Shown piece after piece: positions 11,563 to 22,631 of a stretch of DNA of 64,000 bases. Location: NCBI GenBank assembly GCA_026168455.1, contig CM047425.1, positions 41,498,711-41,562,710 on the forward strand, written 5' to 3'. Position numbers and translations under genes: made by a program. The notes under the pieces were generated by a model. That model made no database searches and was not told where the DNA came from. It was given only the letters and a program-made list of their open reading frames with translations. The first letter of the stretch is position 1. Each line of letters begins with the position of its first letter. Origin of the DNA: Theocolax elegans (lineage: Eukaryota > Arthropoda > Insecta > Hymenoptera > Cerocephalidae).

Positions 11563-12331
11563 TACTTATAATTATAATTGCTTTTCTTTTCTTTCTTTAT
11601 TGTCGGTCATTTTAAAATTTGAACGCATATAAATTGCAAACATTTTTTTAATTGTTACTATATTGTTTTGGATTGATCAAGGTATTAATTTGCAATTTTA
11701 CAACTAACAAGGAGAATCCATACTCTGTGGGAAACGGATCCTTACCAAATTCTAGTATATAATTTCTGCTATAAAAGTATAAACATAGCCGAAGTTTTAG
11801 ATTTCAACACCCTTTTTATGACAGATATAAGTAAATGACAAAAAATCTCGCAGAAAAAATCATTGACTTTGCATTAGGGGACTGGACCACTCGTCCTACA
11901 CTGCAACGAGATAGAGATTTGATCTGAAGCATTTATTATGCCTAGGAGGACAATCCACCGTAAGGCAAAAGCAATAAAATGCATAATATATAAAATACAT
12001 AATATATACAAACATAATTTATACAAATTTGTTAAATAAATGCATGAAATAAGGATAGATTAAAATAAATGCCAGCTGCATAAAAATTTTAAAAGTCTAA
12101 ACTATACGTATAACACTAAATTTAAAATAAAAATTCAAAAATATAAATAGATACATCAGCAGAGATAAATAAACAAAAATCTTCCAAATTAATAAGGTAA
12201 ACGTAACGCATTTTTTAACATTTAATAACGCCTGAATTTTACAGAAGTTCGCAACAATACTACATCATTAAAAAATATATTACCGACATTTTAACCCACT
12301 TAGGAAAACAATATATATCTGATTTTTATTT

Positions 12332-13900
12332 CTAACGGCTTCCCGCATTTAGATAGTCGTATAAGCGATTTTTAAATAACCCAATACTCGTACTCAATTT
12401 TAAATCCGGCGGCAAACTATCCCATAAATCCATGGCCTGTATTGTGAAGGATTTTTTATATGTATTTGTAGAGAGAACTCGTCTATCAAAAGAGGACTGA
12501 CTAGTTCGCTCCGAACGCCGTAGATCGGGGTTCGGGGAAAGAAACAACTCATGTAGGTATTGAGGTTTATTATCAGTTAACACCTGATATATAAGCACAC
12601 ACATAAAGTAAAGGCGACGCTTACTTACCGACAACCAATTTAGTTTTTTATAAAAAACATCTAACTTAGCGTCTTTTCTAAGACAAAAGATGAATTGCAC
12701 ACATACATTCATAAGCCGACGTAATTTCGTGTTCAAATAATCAGGAATGTCGCAATATACGAGACACGCATAATCAAAGCACGGCATCACCAGAGATGCA
12801 ACTAACTTCTGTTTCATCATTACTTACAAAAAACTGCCTCGACTTCGCAACTTATGCAGTATGCCATGTACTCTCGAAATAATGTTAGAAATGTGCGTGT
12901 TCCACTTTAAATTTTCGTTAAATACAACTCCAAGATTTCTGATCGAAGTAACTAAATCTAAGCTGCTGCACCGAGCCAATTAAGATTGCCTTAGTTTTGC
13001 TAAAATTAATATCAATTTTATGCTCATGTGCCCAATTTAACATCCTAGAACCATCACTTGGGAGTTTTTCAATACTGGTAATACATTCCTGAGGCTTACA
13101 ATGTATATACAACTGAAGATCATCCGCGAATAACATACCTCTACTATAAAAGAGTCGACTCATTATTGAATTTATAAAAATAAGAAAAATGACTGGCCCA
13201 AGTGTTGAACCCTGAGGAACACCTGACGTTGTTTCAAAGTATTCTGAAAGGAGTCCATCATCTTGAATAACAGCCTGGGACTGACCCGACAGATAAAAAT
13301 AAAACCAATCAATAGAGGCATCTGAGAAATTTAGTTGCTTTAGTGTTCTTAATAGATCATAATGGCTAATAGTATCAAATGCCTTTCTAAAATCAAACAT
13401 TAGTAAAAATGTAACCATACCTCTTTCTGTAGCCAACCGAATGCCATCAGTGATTTTTAATAATGCTGTTTGAGTGCTGAATTTTCTTCGGAAACCTGAT
13501 TGAAAACATGATAACATATTATTTGACTCCAAATATGCAATTACCTGCTGCGTGGCTAACCGGTCAAAAACTTTTGCAAAGTGTGTTAATGGCTTGGAAA
13601 CTTTACTTAGTGGCACAATTACTGATTTTTTCTATAATCTTGGATATTTCCTCGTAGTGAGTGAAAAATTAAAAAAATCCGTAAGCATTGGAACAATACA
13701 ATTTATAACATTTTTGAAATATATTAATGCTAGACCGTCTGAACTACGGCCTTTAGCCTTGGGAAGACAAAGAGAAATAGCTTCCGCCACCTGTTCATGA
13801 GTAATATTTTTAAATGTAAAACAAGGGTAATCAAATACTGGCTGTAATGACTTAATCTCAATTAGATCACCGATGTTACAATTCTTTAATTGAAAAGAAC
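12332..13900 (-). pseudogene. L1e ORF2: reverse transcriptase and C-terminal region
   Basis: Two pieces in different frames. The first (13616-12918) contains the RT motifs SGFRRKFSTQTALL, FDFRKAFDTI, SGVPQGSTLGP and the catalytic MLFADDLQLY box. The second (12820-12332) is the conserved thumb and C-terminal part (VMPCFDYACLVY, LNWLSV, LFKNRLYDYL) and ends the ORF. A frameshift lies between them near 12830-12920, and upstream RT sequence (to about 13900) is in yet another frame. The motifs match the jockey/CR1 group of LINE RTs. The FADD box is intact. Confidence 0.8.
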
Positions 13901-14040
13901 TTTAGCGGAGAATTAATAGTTTCATTTTTTATCCCCAACTTTCTTAAAAACCGCCAACACTTAGACTGGTCTGTGGTGTTGGTTAGGGATTGGGCAAAAT
14001 ATTCATTTTGTGCATTCCTAATTTCTAACTTTAATTATTT

Positions 14041-15114
14041 TCATAAAATTTTATACGCGTTCAACAGCACTGAATCGCGATGGCGTTTAGCTAGCTTATA
14101 CAGCTTATCCCGCTCATCGTATTTCGCCCTAATCTCCCTATTCATCCAAGGAGCTGAGCGCGTACGGATTGTACGTGTCACCATCGGTGCCTGCTTATCC
14201 AGGTTAGAAATGAAAGAGTCCCGGAGAGCTTCACAAAAGATGTCCACAGACAATGAGGTATCAAAAGTAGCACGCAACCTAGTAAGAACATTACTTATCA
14301 CTCTCGAGAACTCTGAATGTACACAATTATTAAAATCACGAAACGAATAGAGTAATGTTAAATAGTGTAATAAGTAATGTAAAAGGACTTGAACGAAGTA
14401 CAGGAAGACAATAATCGATGATAATATAGTCATGGCCATTTATAAATGGGCTGCCTGACTGTTTTTTATCTTCAACCTTTGACTCAGCATCAACAATAAA
14501 AACATCGAGCCATGTATCACAATTTTCTCGATGATGGGTTGCATTAAAAGGCACGAGATAAAGTGAATATTCCTTCATAAGATCAATTAGATGTGCGCTA
14601 TAATAATCAACTAACATAAAATTTGAATTTAAATCACTAGTAATAATAATATTATTGTAACGGTGAGAATACTCCTGCAATACATTAAAAAGTTTTGTTA
14701 AAACATGTCCCTTAGGACGTCGATACACAATCGCGAGAAGTCTCTTAACATTACGAATTGACAAATCTAAAATTAAATATTCCGTATCATTTATGTCAGT
14801 TATTTGAGGAGCCTCAAGTACTCTAAAAGAGATGCCATTTTTAGATAGCACGCTACATCTCCACCTTGCATAAATTCCCGTTTATTAGTAAAAGATGGTA
14901 GTCCTCGATCATTGCGTATTAGTACATACCCATCAACATTGTATACCGAATCAGAACGATTTAGGGTCAACCATGTTTCAGATAGTGCAAGGACATCCAA
15001 ATTCTGCGAACTTATCAACGATTCAACCTCAACTTGGTGGTCTAGTATTGAGTTTACATTTACATGTGCAACTCTCAGATAAGCAGACGATGATGTAATA
15101 ATTTCATTGTTCAC
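14041..15114 (-). pseudogene. L1e ORF2: apurinic-type endonuclease and linker
   Basis: The first piece (15114-14800) opens with the endonuclease N-terminus (LRVAHVNVNSI, LALSETWLT). The next (14851-14336) carries the YRRPKG segment and a GDFN-equivalent written SDLNSNF, a substitution at a catalytic position. The third (14439-14041) is the linker before RT. Each break is a frameshift. It is a degraded APE-type LINE endonuclease. Confidence 0.75.
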
Positions 15115-15192
15115 GTCCTGACAAGGATCGTTAACATTACTATCAATATGAAGTCACGACAGCAATTTTTTAAGATCATCCTCGGATACAAT

Positions 15193-16250
15193 TCAAAAAC
15201 TCTCCGATTTATCGTTCTTTCGTACATATGTAACACTATCACGAGTACAAATGTACCTATATTTGAACGGCCCAAGTTTATTTTTTACTAGTAGGCGCAA
15301 CTCATGAACGGCCGGAGGCAACATCTCATAAATATTAACAGGCTTCGAGGTAAGATTTCCAGCATTTTTAACGAGACTGCCATAAGTAATATTACCAAAC
15401 TTACGCTTAACTTCCAACACAAAATTCCGTACTTCCGACTGCTTAAAACGAATAATAAACGATTTAGTATCTGCATTTCGCGAAGAAGGTTGACTAGAAG
15501 AAGGTTCAGTAGAAGAACCATTTAGCGCACGGTTTAAGGGAAAAGGGCGAGTATCAAGAATGTCACCATTAAGATGATCTAATCCGAGAACATGTAAAAT
15601 ATTTTTAGCTAAATCAATAAGAGAAATATCACAAGATGCAGGAATACCAGTGACTTTAATTTGTGTATTTGGTACTGCTCTGACATGCCTATCTTTTAAT
15701 TGCGCAACCTCCGAACGTATATGTACATTTTTACTCTCCAAGTCCGTTATTCGCTGATTTTGTTGCTCGATAATACTCATGAAATTGTCTAATCAATTGG
15801 GTATTCTCTTTCCCACTATTAAAGAGAAACGCAGACTGCTGAGATGGAGTCATTGACCCCCAGTCAACTGGTAAATTCATGTTAACCACCAATGATGTAC
15901 TAGCAGAAGCACTGTTAGAAATTAGATTCAGATTGCCAAAAGACACAGGGCTCAGATCACGATTAAAATTTAATGACAAATGACGAGCAGAAGAAGACGA
16001 AACATTGGCTTCCCTAACTTTCAGTAATTTTATATACGAGGATTTATCTACTGGGTTACCAAGTCTTAATGCACAGCATAAATCAGCGAGTTTATTCTGT
16101 AAATATCGAGCAGCACAGCCTGGGTGGAAAACATTACCACACTGGTCACAAACTTTGAGCAGACCTGCAATATTTTGTCACCCATTTATAAAACTAATCC
16201 CGCGGTTAATTTGTAAAACAGACAGAATTCCGCAACATACCAATCATATA
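15193..16250 (-). pseudogene. L1e ORF1: zinc-finger, coiled-coil nucleic-acid-binding protein
   Basis: A PHD-like C-x2-C...H-x2-C start (VCDQCGNVFHPGCAARYL, near 16090-16150) is followed by a linker (to 15731), then by a 195-residue open piece (15780-15193). That piece has a short coiled coil (QNQRITDLESKNVHIRSEV) and the C-terminal domain also present in L3e ORF1. Pieces are in different frames. Same protein plan as L3e ORF1, much diverged. Confidence 0.65.
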
Positions 16251-17274
16251 CAATAATACTATATTCATCAGTAACTTACATACATATTGCATAAAAAACG
16301 CTATTTAATGAGTTTTTACAGCAAAAACGCAAATGATACTGCTAATAACACAAGTTTAACCTTAAACCACGTAGGCATTAATAATATTACCTATATCACT
16401 ATTTTAATTTATTTACGCAATGCCTAAAATTAATTAATTTTTGATAATCTTTGTGTATGCGCATATATATACAAAGTACAAAATAAAGCAAATATTTAAA
16501 GTATAGAATGCTTGGAAACTATTCGAAGTATATTAAATCCAAAAATTCTATTTAATTTTCCCAATAACCAATCCAAATTTCAATATTATGCATTTATGTC
16601 GACAATTTCATAATAAATATGGCTTTAGACATTATACTCATTTTAATAATTAAATTCAGCTAAAAAGTGTTTAATATCAACACATAATAATACCATAAAG
16701 ATTGCGAAATTGGTATAAATAAAATTACTATAATGAATTAAAGTTTTGATATACAACAACTTTATCTAAAAACTTGTTAGTGACGACATCTAATGATAAA
16801 TAAGATAAGAATAGATTAAATCGTTATATCACTAATCACACACAAACAATATCTATATTAACGACTGTCGGTAACGCACTCGCCAAGTGTTGATTTATAA
16901 AATCAAGATCAAAACTTAACCTAAAAATCGACACACTTTTTATTTCCTTCCTTCTTTTAAGCATTTGTTTCCAACACTGCATCCATTTAAAACTTTCAAA
17001 AAACAGTACAAACGACGACGCTCCTCACTCCCACTGGAATATTGCTCGTTCAGGTCAGGAAAGGCGACTAATCCGCATAAAACGTGATTCAAGAACGTAC
17101 AACATTAGAAGTCACTCACGGCCAAATTAATGCAGTTGCATCCTTGCATTATAGCTTAAAACATACCAGCCGCATCGAGGACTTCTTCCTGCAATTTTCC
17201 TCCGAAGAGTTTAAAAAATAAATCGTTAAAACTCAAATAGTTTGAGAGCTGCATATATGGCGATGTTAGCGCTT

Positions 17275-17277
<3 letters not shown>

Positions 17278-17317
<40 letters not shown>

Positions 17318-17327
17318 TAGATAGATA
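17278..17327. repeat. (AG)n(ATAG)n tract between L1e and L2e
   Basis: The tail of L2e (TC-rich on the element's strand) is joined directly to the 5' end of L1e. Confidence 0.95.
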
Positions 17328-17780
17328 ACTTTATTAGGTTTTAGGGGTAGAAACCCCGTAAACACAAAAATACATACATCACTGACAGTGTAAAAATAAA
17401 ATAACAAATTAGAAATTATAACAAATAAAATAACAAGTGATGAGATTACAATAAGAAAGCAAAAAGCGCATAAGAATATAAATAAAAATAAAAATAAGAA
17501 TAAAAACGCAAGTAAAACGAGATAAAGAAATACAAAATGAGAAAAAAGTTATAATAAAATTAAAAGTAAAAACAAAAATAAATAAATAAATAAACAACAA
17601 TGAAAATAAAACGCAAACGAGATAGATAATACAGTGCTAAATACAATGGGACGAGCGACAGCAGAATGAGTGTAAGGTAAGAATAAAAATAAAAAGTGAA
17701 AATAAGAATGAGTAAAAGAAAAAATTACAAAATTAATAGAATAAATTATGCTAAAAGAGAAAAAATAATACTGATAAAGA

Positions 17781-17786
<6 letters not shown>
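17328..17786 (-). mobile_element. L2e: 5'-truncated LINE 3' end
   Basis: Only the 3' untranslated end is present. It has the hairpin GGGGTAGAAACCCCGTA at 17344 next to the tail, then A-rich non-coding sequence. It is truncated exactly where the (AG)n tail of L3e begins. Confidence 0.75.

Positions 17787-17845
<59 letters not shown>
17787..17845. repeat. (AG)n tract between L2e and L3e
   Basis: About 29 AG units, the longest in the array. Confidence 0.95.
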
Positions 17846-17848
<3 letters not shown>

Positions 17849-17988
17849 GATTTGATTTTGCTTTATTTTTGGGTATCTAATATAATCTAATTTGGGGTGA
17901 AACCCCGTATACACAAATGAACTCATAAAAGAGTTCTAACATATTGATACATGATATTTTACAAAATAAAATAAAATCAATAAAATTT

Positions 17989-19601
17989 CTATAAAATAAA
18001 AAAATATTTACAAGTATAATAATAATAAAAAAAAGTAATAAATAAAGAAAAGTCGCATTGTAAAAAATGAATCAGCATTGTAACAATTAGTAACAAATAA
18101 AATAAAATACAATAAAATAAGATAAAATAACAAGTAAAATAAAAACGCAGTAAAATAACTACAATCGTCTGGCTTAACTGAAATAGCATATGTCGACAAT
18201 ATATAAATAAATAAAAGCGACGTGAGGAAGAACGGGCAAGAAATGAAGCATCACGAATAATGAAATGTCTAGCGATATAGGAAGGGAAATTATGGGAGAT
18301 GATGTTATATGCGCAGGTAGCAATAAAAAGGGATCTTCTAAGATCGACCGACAGCCAGCCTAACTTAAGACGGTACGGTGTCACATGCTCCCTCCATGGA
18401 ATATTACCCCATACAAAGCGAACGCAAGCATTCAGTAGACGCTGTAATTTCAAATTCTTGGTAGCATCCAGATCGTGATAAACAGCGCAGGCGTAATCGA
18501 AATGCGGGAATATTAGAGCTTCGACAAGGCTCTTTCTGTTCTGGCGCAAAAGCGCTCTTTTAAAAAATCTTAAGGAGTGAAGAACTCCGTGAACTCGCTG
18601 CGACACAGATGCGACCTGACGAGACCAGTCCAGGGTGGGTGTAATCCATATGCCCAAAGATTTGACCTCAGATTCATAGTTAAGGAAATCATTTCCTATT
18701 GAAACCTTCGGGGCAGAATCAAAGACAATGCGCGAAATGAAAGCCTGACTTCCCAAGATCATCACTTTCGTCTTTTTGACATTTAGATTCAGACCATTTA
18801 ATCTCGCCCAGTTGTCTATCGCATTAGCGTCTTCCGAAATCCTTTGTACACCCTGAGCAAGATCAGTTGGGTAGAACGAGTGATAGATCTGGGTGTCACC
18901 CGCAAAAATCATATGGTCAGAATGCTTTAACACCCGCAGGAGGTCATTAATAAAAATAGAAAATAAGAGTGGGCCGAGGACACTGCCTTGCGGCACCCCC
19001 CTAGACGTGTCAAGCCAGGCCGAACCCCCCCCCCCCCCAGCTCATCCACAACTGATTGGGAACGTCCAACCAGATAATGGTAGAACCACGATAGAACCGT
19101 GTCCGAGCAACCTAAAGAGCGTAATTTACAAAGCATCAGGTCATGTGGCACCGAATCAAACGCTTTCGAAAAATCAAATAAAATAAGAATAGCGATCATT
19201 CGTTTGTCTATGGCTCTCCTAACGTCATCCAAGACACCAATCAAAGCCGTCTGGGTACTATGCCCCCGGCGGAAGCCTGCTTGTCTCTCAATAATTAAAT
19301 TATTACCATTAAGATACTCTGTGAGTTGTTCGTGAACTAATCTTTCTAAGATCTTGGAGACTTCACAAAGCTTTGCTATAGGCCTAGTATCAGAAGGCTT
19401 TGGAAAAACTCCTGTTGAGAGAGATAAGTTGAATAGATCAGTAAGATGCGGTGCTAATTGAGCAGCTAACAGTTTCAACATTAGAATAGAGATTCCATCA
19501 TACCCAATAGCCTTGGATGTGGCCCTTGAAATAGTAGAGAGGACTTTATGCGAGGTGGTAGGGGCAAAGTGAAAGGAAATTAATGGATAAGATGAGGGCA
19601 A
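17989..19601 (-). pseudogene. L3e ORF2: reverse transcriptase and C-terminal region
   Basis: The upstream piece (19601-18927) carries DTRPIAKLCEVSKILERLV, QAGFRRGHSTQTALI and FDFSKAFDSVPHD. A frameshift in the C13 run at 19027-19039 separates it from the second piece (18996-17989), which opens MPQGSVLGPLLFSIFINDLL and runs to the C-terminus. The catalytic box reads MIFAGDTQIY. The family form is F-A-D-D, so the first catalytic Asp is Gly and the box is inactive. The last 90 residues are read-through of A-rich 3' UTR. Confidence 0.85.
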
Positions 19602-19708
19602 AATGTCTACTGATGAAATGAGAGACAGAAATTGGGTAAGAGTGAAAGGACTGGGTGAATATGAAATAGAGGCATAGTGGGTATTGAGCTGATCGGGTGA
19701 AAAAATAT

Positions 19709-20970
19709 TTAGAGGTGATTGAAATGTTTAGATACGGGACCCATGTTCCTGAGCTCTTTCCACATATTAGCCGAGTTAGAGGCTGAATTGATTCTATTAT
19801 TATAGTACGAAAATTTATTGGAATCTATGTTATTTCTAACCAGACTACGCAAATCTCTGTACTTCTGGTAGTCTGAGCTCAGGCCAGTGGCCAAGTATCT
19901 TTTATATGCCATGTTACGAGATTTAATAGTTTGCTTAATATGAGGTGTGATCAATGATTTATTGATATTTTTGATGTTGATGAGTTTGGCGGGAGCGAGT
20001 GTGTCAAAAGTATGCAGGGTAGCTGAAACCAGGTTTGAGATTAGAATATTGATTGTAGCGGCGGTCGAAGAAATAGGCATTGGCGTATGTTGAGAGGAGG
20101 AAGGTGAACGGCCAGACGACGAGGTTGATGGGTGAGAAATTGAAGGTGAAGACGACTCAGTGGTAGTGCTTGAATGAGCTGAAAGATGATTAAAGGTATC
20201 GGAGAAAAGAGCAGCTGCCTCTGGCGGATCAATTATAGCAAGGTTCCGTGACCAGATTTTCCTTACCGCCGACAATGGCTTAGTAAAATCAAAAGCTAAT
20301 ACAATAAAATCATGTCCTGCTGCAAAAGGAACTGAAGATTTAGAATAAGAATATACTGGTGGAGGATTACGCGTTATAAATAAATCCAGTCAGGTATGAG
20401 ATGAATGGTTGGTGAAATGCGCATGATGTGTAGGGTCAGATTTGATAAGGAAGAGGTTTAGTGAATCTATGTATGAATCGAACATGGCGGACGCCCCGTC
20501 CCCACCGCACATATTAATATTAAAGTCGCCTGTGATGACTACCTGGTCACAAGTATGTAAAAAACTATTCAACGTATCAAAAAATTGTGATGGGTAGGCC
20601 GCTGTGGGCCTCCTGTAGACAACACTAAATAGCAGCGAACTAATTTTATTACTAACTTGAAAAATTAAAAATTCCGGGGTGTTAGAAAAGACAGGGTCAG
20701 AGTGAGCCACAAGCCTAACATCAAGATTACTCTTGAAATAGGCGGCTACACCCCCCCCCCCTCCTTACCCACCCTGTCCAACCTGTGCAATGTGTAGCCA
20801 GGAAGGCCCAGCATGTTGGAGGAGTCATACTCTGTGAGAAATGTTTCTGAAAATGAAATGATATTGTGATTCAATGGAAGGATGAGTGATTCAACACATG
20901 AGAAATGTGTCTTTAGCCGGTTAATATTTACATGAAAAATGAAGAATGAATTGTTAGTAGGTGATGACGT
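19709..20970 (-). pseudogene. L3e ORF2: endonuclease and linker
   Basis: The endonuclease starts near 20970 in one frame (NINRLKTHFS, FSETFLTEYD). It breaks at the C12 run at 20752-20763 and continues at 20710-20390 with SVVYRRPTAAYP and the catalytic VVITGDFNINM. The conserved His of the end motif is seen in AGHDF near 20310. The linker to RT follows at 20275-19709. APE-type LINE endonuclease, dead through homopolymer frameshifts. Sequencing error at poly-C cannot be excluded. Confidence 0.75.
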
Positions 20971-20985
20971 CTGACCAGATGACCT

Positions 20986-22248
20986 TCATTGAGGAGGAGA
21001 TGGATTATTGTTTGAAAATTTAGCCAAGTCGGATTCTGAGTGGATAGGGAAAAACTGCCCTCCCTTCGTTTTCCGCAAAAATACCGTGTAGTTCTTAATC
21101 AAAGGCCTAGCAAAACCCAAGTCTTCAGAATGACGCAACGCTTTACTAAGTAAGACGTGCAAGTCCTTGGGCCAGAGCGCACGCAAAAAAATTGATGAGC
21201 CCCCACCCGCACCAAAGAGGGAGTCCGCAGATAAGCCTTTGAGAAGGCGAGCCTTCTCCAGAATAAGATCCCTAATTGATGGGGAAGAAACCCGGAAAAC
21301 AAGACCCTTACTGGCGTTTACGTTAACGTTATCACTACAACTAAGATTATTAATTAAATTAGAACTAGAACTAATACTAAAGCCGCTCGCAGTTGAGGAC
21401 GAATATGCCGGTCCCGATTTTCTAGATCCCGTCTTGTTTCGAGCAAGCCAAGGACGAGTACTAATCACATGGGAGCTGACACGTGGAAGATCAATGGCAG
21501 ATAGTATTTTAACAATGACCTCCTCTTCAGATAGGGCAAGATTCGCAGGAATGCCTAATACCAACAATTCACAAGTATCTGAAGAGGCTGCCGTAGACAC
21601 CTCTGCCGACGAAGACCGACTGATCTGTGCATCGTTCAACCTGCCACGCATCTCCTCGTTCGCTGCTTCAAGCGCTCCCAGGCGGCTCAAGACACCGGAA
21701 AATCTTGCTTCCGTCGTCGCTTCCATTTGCGTAACCCGGGCGTTCAGTTCTCGAATCTCGCTCGTCAGCCCCTGCACCGAGGATTCAATGCGCGAGACCG
21801 TGCGCTCGAAGTTAGCCTCTAACCGGCTCGCGAACTCGGACAGGAGAGCGGACATATCTACGGCATTAGATTGCTGCGCGGATAGGCCGGGGCAACTCTC
21901 AGTGGGCGCGGCGCCGCGAGGTTGCTTAGCAACCTGCGCACATGGCGGCGAAGTGAGCGAGGCGACGCGCTTGGCCGTCCCAGTGGTGGGGGTCGCAGCA
22001 GGCAGACTGACGGTCGACGCGAGCTCACTAATAGAAAGCGCTGTTCCGGGAAGTGCTGCCCCCTCACTAGTCGCGGGTAAAGCAGTGGTCTTTGCCAGTC
22101 GGCAACAGCGCGGCTCGTTTGTGTCCGGTAAAATCGCGAAGCAGTTGGCGTGAATATAATTTCCGCAACGAGAGCATACCTCCGCAAGATCCTTTTTGAC
22201 AATTCTGCGGCTGCAGACAAAGCAGGTGGTGCGCGTAGCCGGCAGCAT
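20986..22248 (-). CDS. L3e ORF1: PHD-finger, coiled-coil LINE ORF1 protein (intact)
   Basis: A 420-codon uninterrupted frame. Residues 9-49 form a PHD-like zinc finger: Cys9, Cys12, Cys25, Cys28, His33, Cys36 and a CysCys pair at 48-49. Residues about 130-210 are a predicted coiled coil (SRLEANFERTVSRIE, NARVTQMEATTEARF). The C-terminal half starts LLVLGIPANLALSEEEVI and resembles the RNA-binding tail shared with L1e ORF1. PHD-type ORF1 proteins are known from CR1-like LINEs and are thought to bind element RNA as a multimer. The start ATG precedes the finger by eight codons. ORF2 begins about 20 bp past the stop. Confidence 0.8.
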   Translation of the reverse strand: MLPATRTTCFVCSRRIVKKDLAEVCSRCGNYIHANCFAILPDTNEPRCCRLAKTTALPATSEGAALPGTALSISELASTVSLPAATPTTGTAKRVASLTSPPCAQVAKQPRGAAPTESCPGLSAQQSNAVDMSALLSEFASRLEANFERTVSRIESSVQGLTSEIRELNARVTQMEATTEARFSGVLSRLGALEAANEEMRGRLNDAQISRSSSAEVSTAASSDTCELLVLGIPANLALSEEEVIVKILSAIDLPRVSSHVISTRPWLARNKTGSRKSGPAYSSSTASGFSISSSSNLINNLSCSDNVNVNASKGLVFRVSSPSIRDLILEKARLLKGLSADSLFGAGGGSSIFLRALWPKDLHVLLSKALRHSEDLGFARPLIKNYTVFLRKTKGGQFFPIHSESDLAKFSNNNPSPPQ

Positions 22249-22594
22249 CTCTCCACGGTGTCAAAATTAAGCACCTTGAGGAAGATGAGAGTTGCGCGAC
22301 GAGGTTGACCCCTCAACACAGGTGAAAGCCAGTAGAGGCGCTGCTCCAACTGTGCAAAAACGTCGTTGAAGAGCCGCCAATTTGCCAGTGGACGATACCT
22401 AACCTCTCCAGCAATCCAATATTTATAGAGGAATTAAAAGGATTCCAGGGCGAAGAAAGTACCTGTTATTATATTAGATAACAGCCGCCACTCCAGGGAA
22501 TCCCTTCCTCAAAGCTGAAACTCGTAGAAAGAGCGTGAGCAAAAAAAATAACGTTAAACTCAAGGAGGCGAAGCTTTGAGCGTCCAATATACCC

Positions 22595-22597
<3 letters not shown>

Positions 22598-22627
<30 letters not shown>
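22598..22627. repeat. (AG)n tract between L3e and L4e
   Basis: About 15 AG units ending in an aatgaatgaat variant. Confidence 0.95.

Positions 22628-22631
<4 letters not shown>

Larger units (their letters stand above)
11908..17277 (-). mobile_element. L1e: CR1/L2-like LINE, near full length, rightmost 5' end at (AG)n
   Basis: A 5.4-kb minus-strand LINE. It has a 5' region (16260-17277), ORF1 with a zinc-finger start (15193-16250), an endonuclease plus reverse transcriptase ORF2 (12332-15114, broken) and a 3' end at about 11908. The 3' end has the family hairpin (AGGAGGACAATCCACCGTA at 11944) and a short gagatag tail. It aligns in plan with the 3' end of L3e (both have atttgatct/tttgat next to the tail). 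The 5' end abuts the (AG)n tract at 17278. It is the most diverged of the six array members. Confidence 0.75.
17846..22597 (-). mobile_element. L3e: CR1/L2-like LINE, essentially full length
   Basis: A 4.75-kb element on the minus strand. It has a 5' untranslated region (22249-22597), intact ORF1 (20986-22248), ORF2 with endonuclease and RT (17989-20970, frameshifted), and a 3' end with the hairpin GGGGTGAAACCCC at 17894. The tail joins (AG)n. The 5' end joins the (AG)n of L4e. Confidence 0.85.

Noticed and set aside
17696..17890. Open frame with an (RE)n protein repeat.
   Set aside because: It is a direct translation of the (AG)n tract between two LINEs.
21167..22153. 328-codon plus-strand open frame.
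   Set aside because: It is the antisense shadow of the L3e ORF1, whose zinc finger and coiled coil on the minus strand are clearly the real protein.
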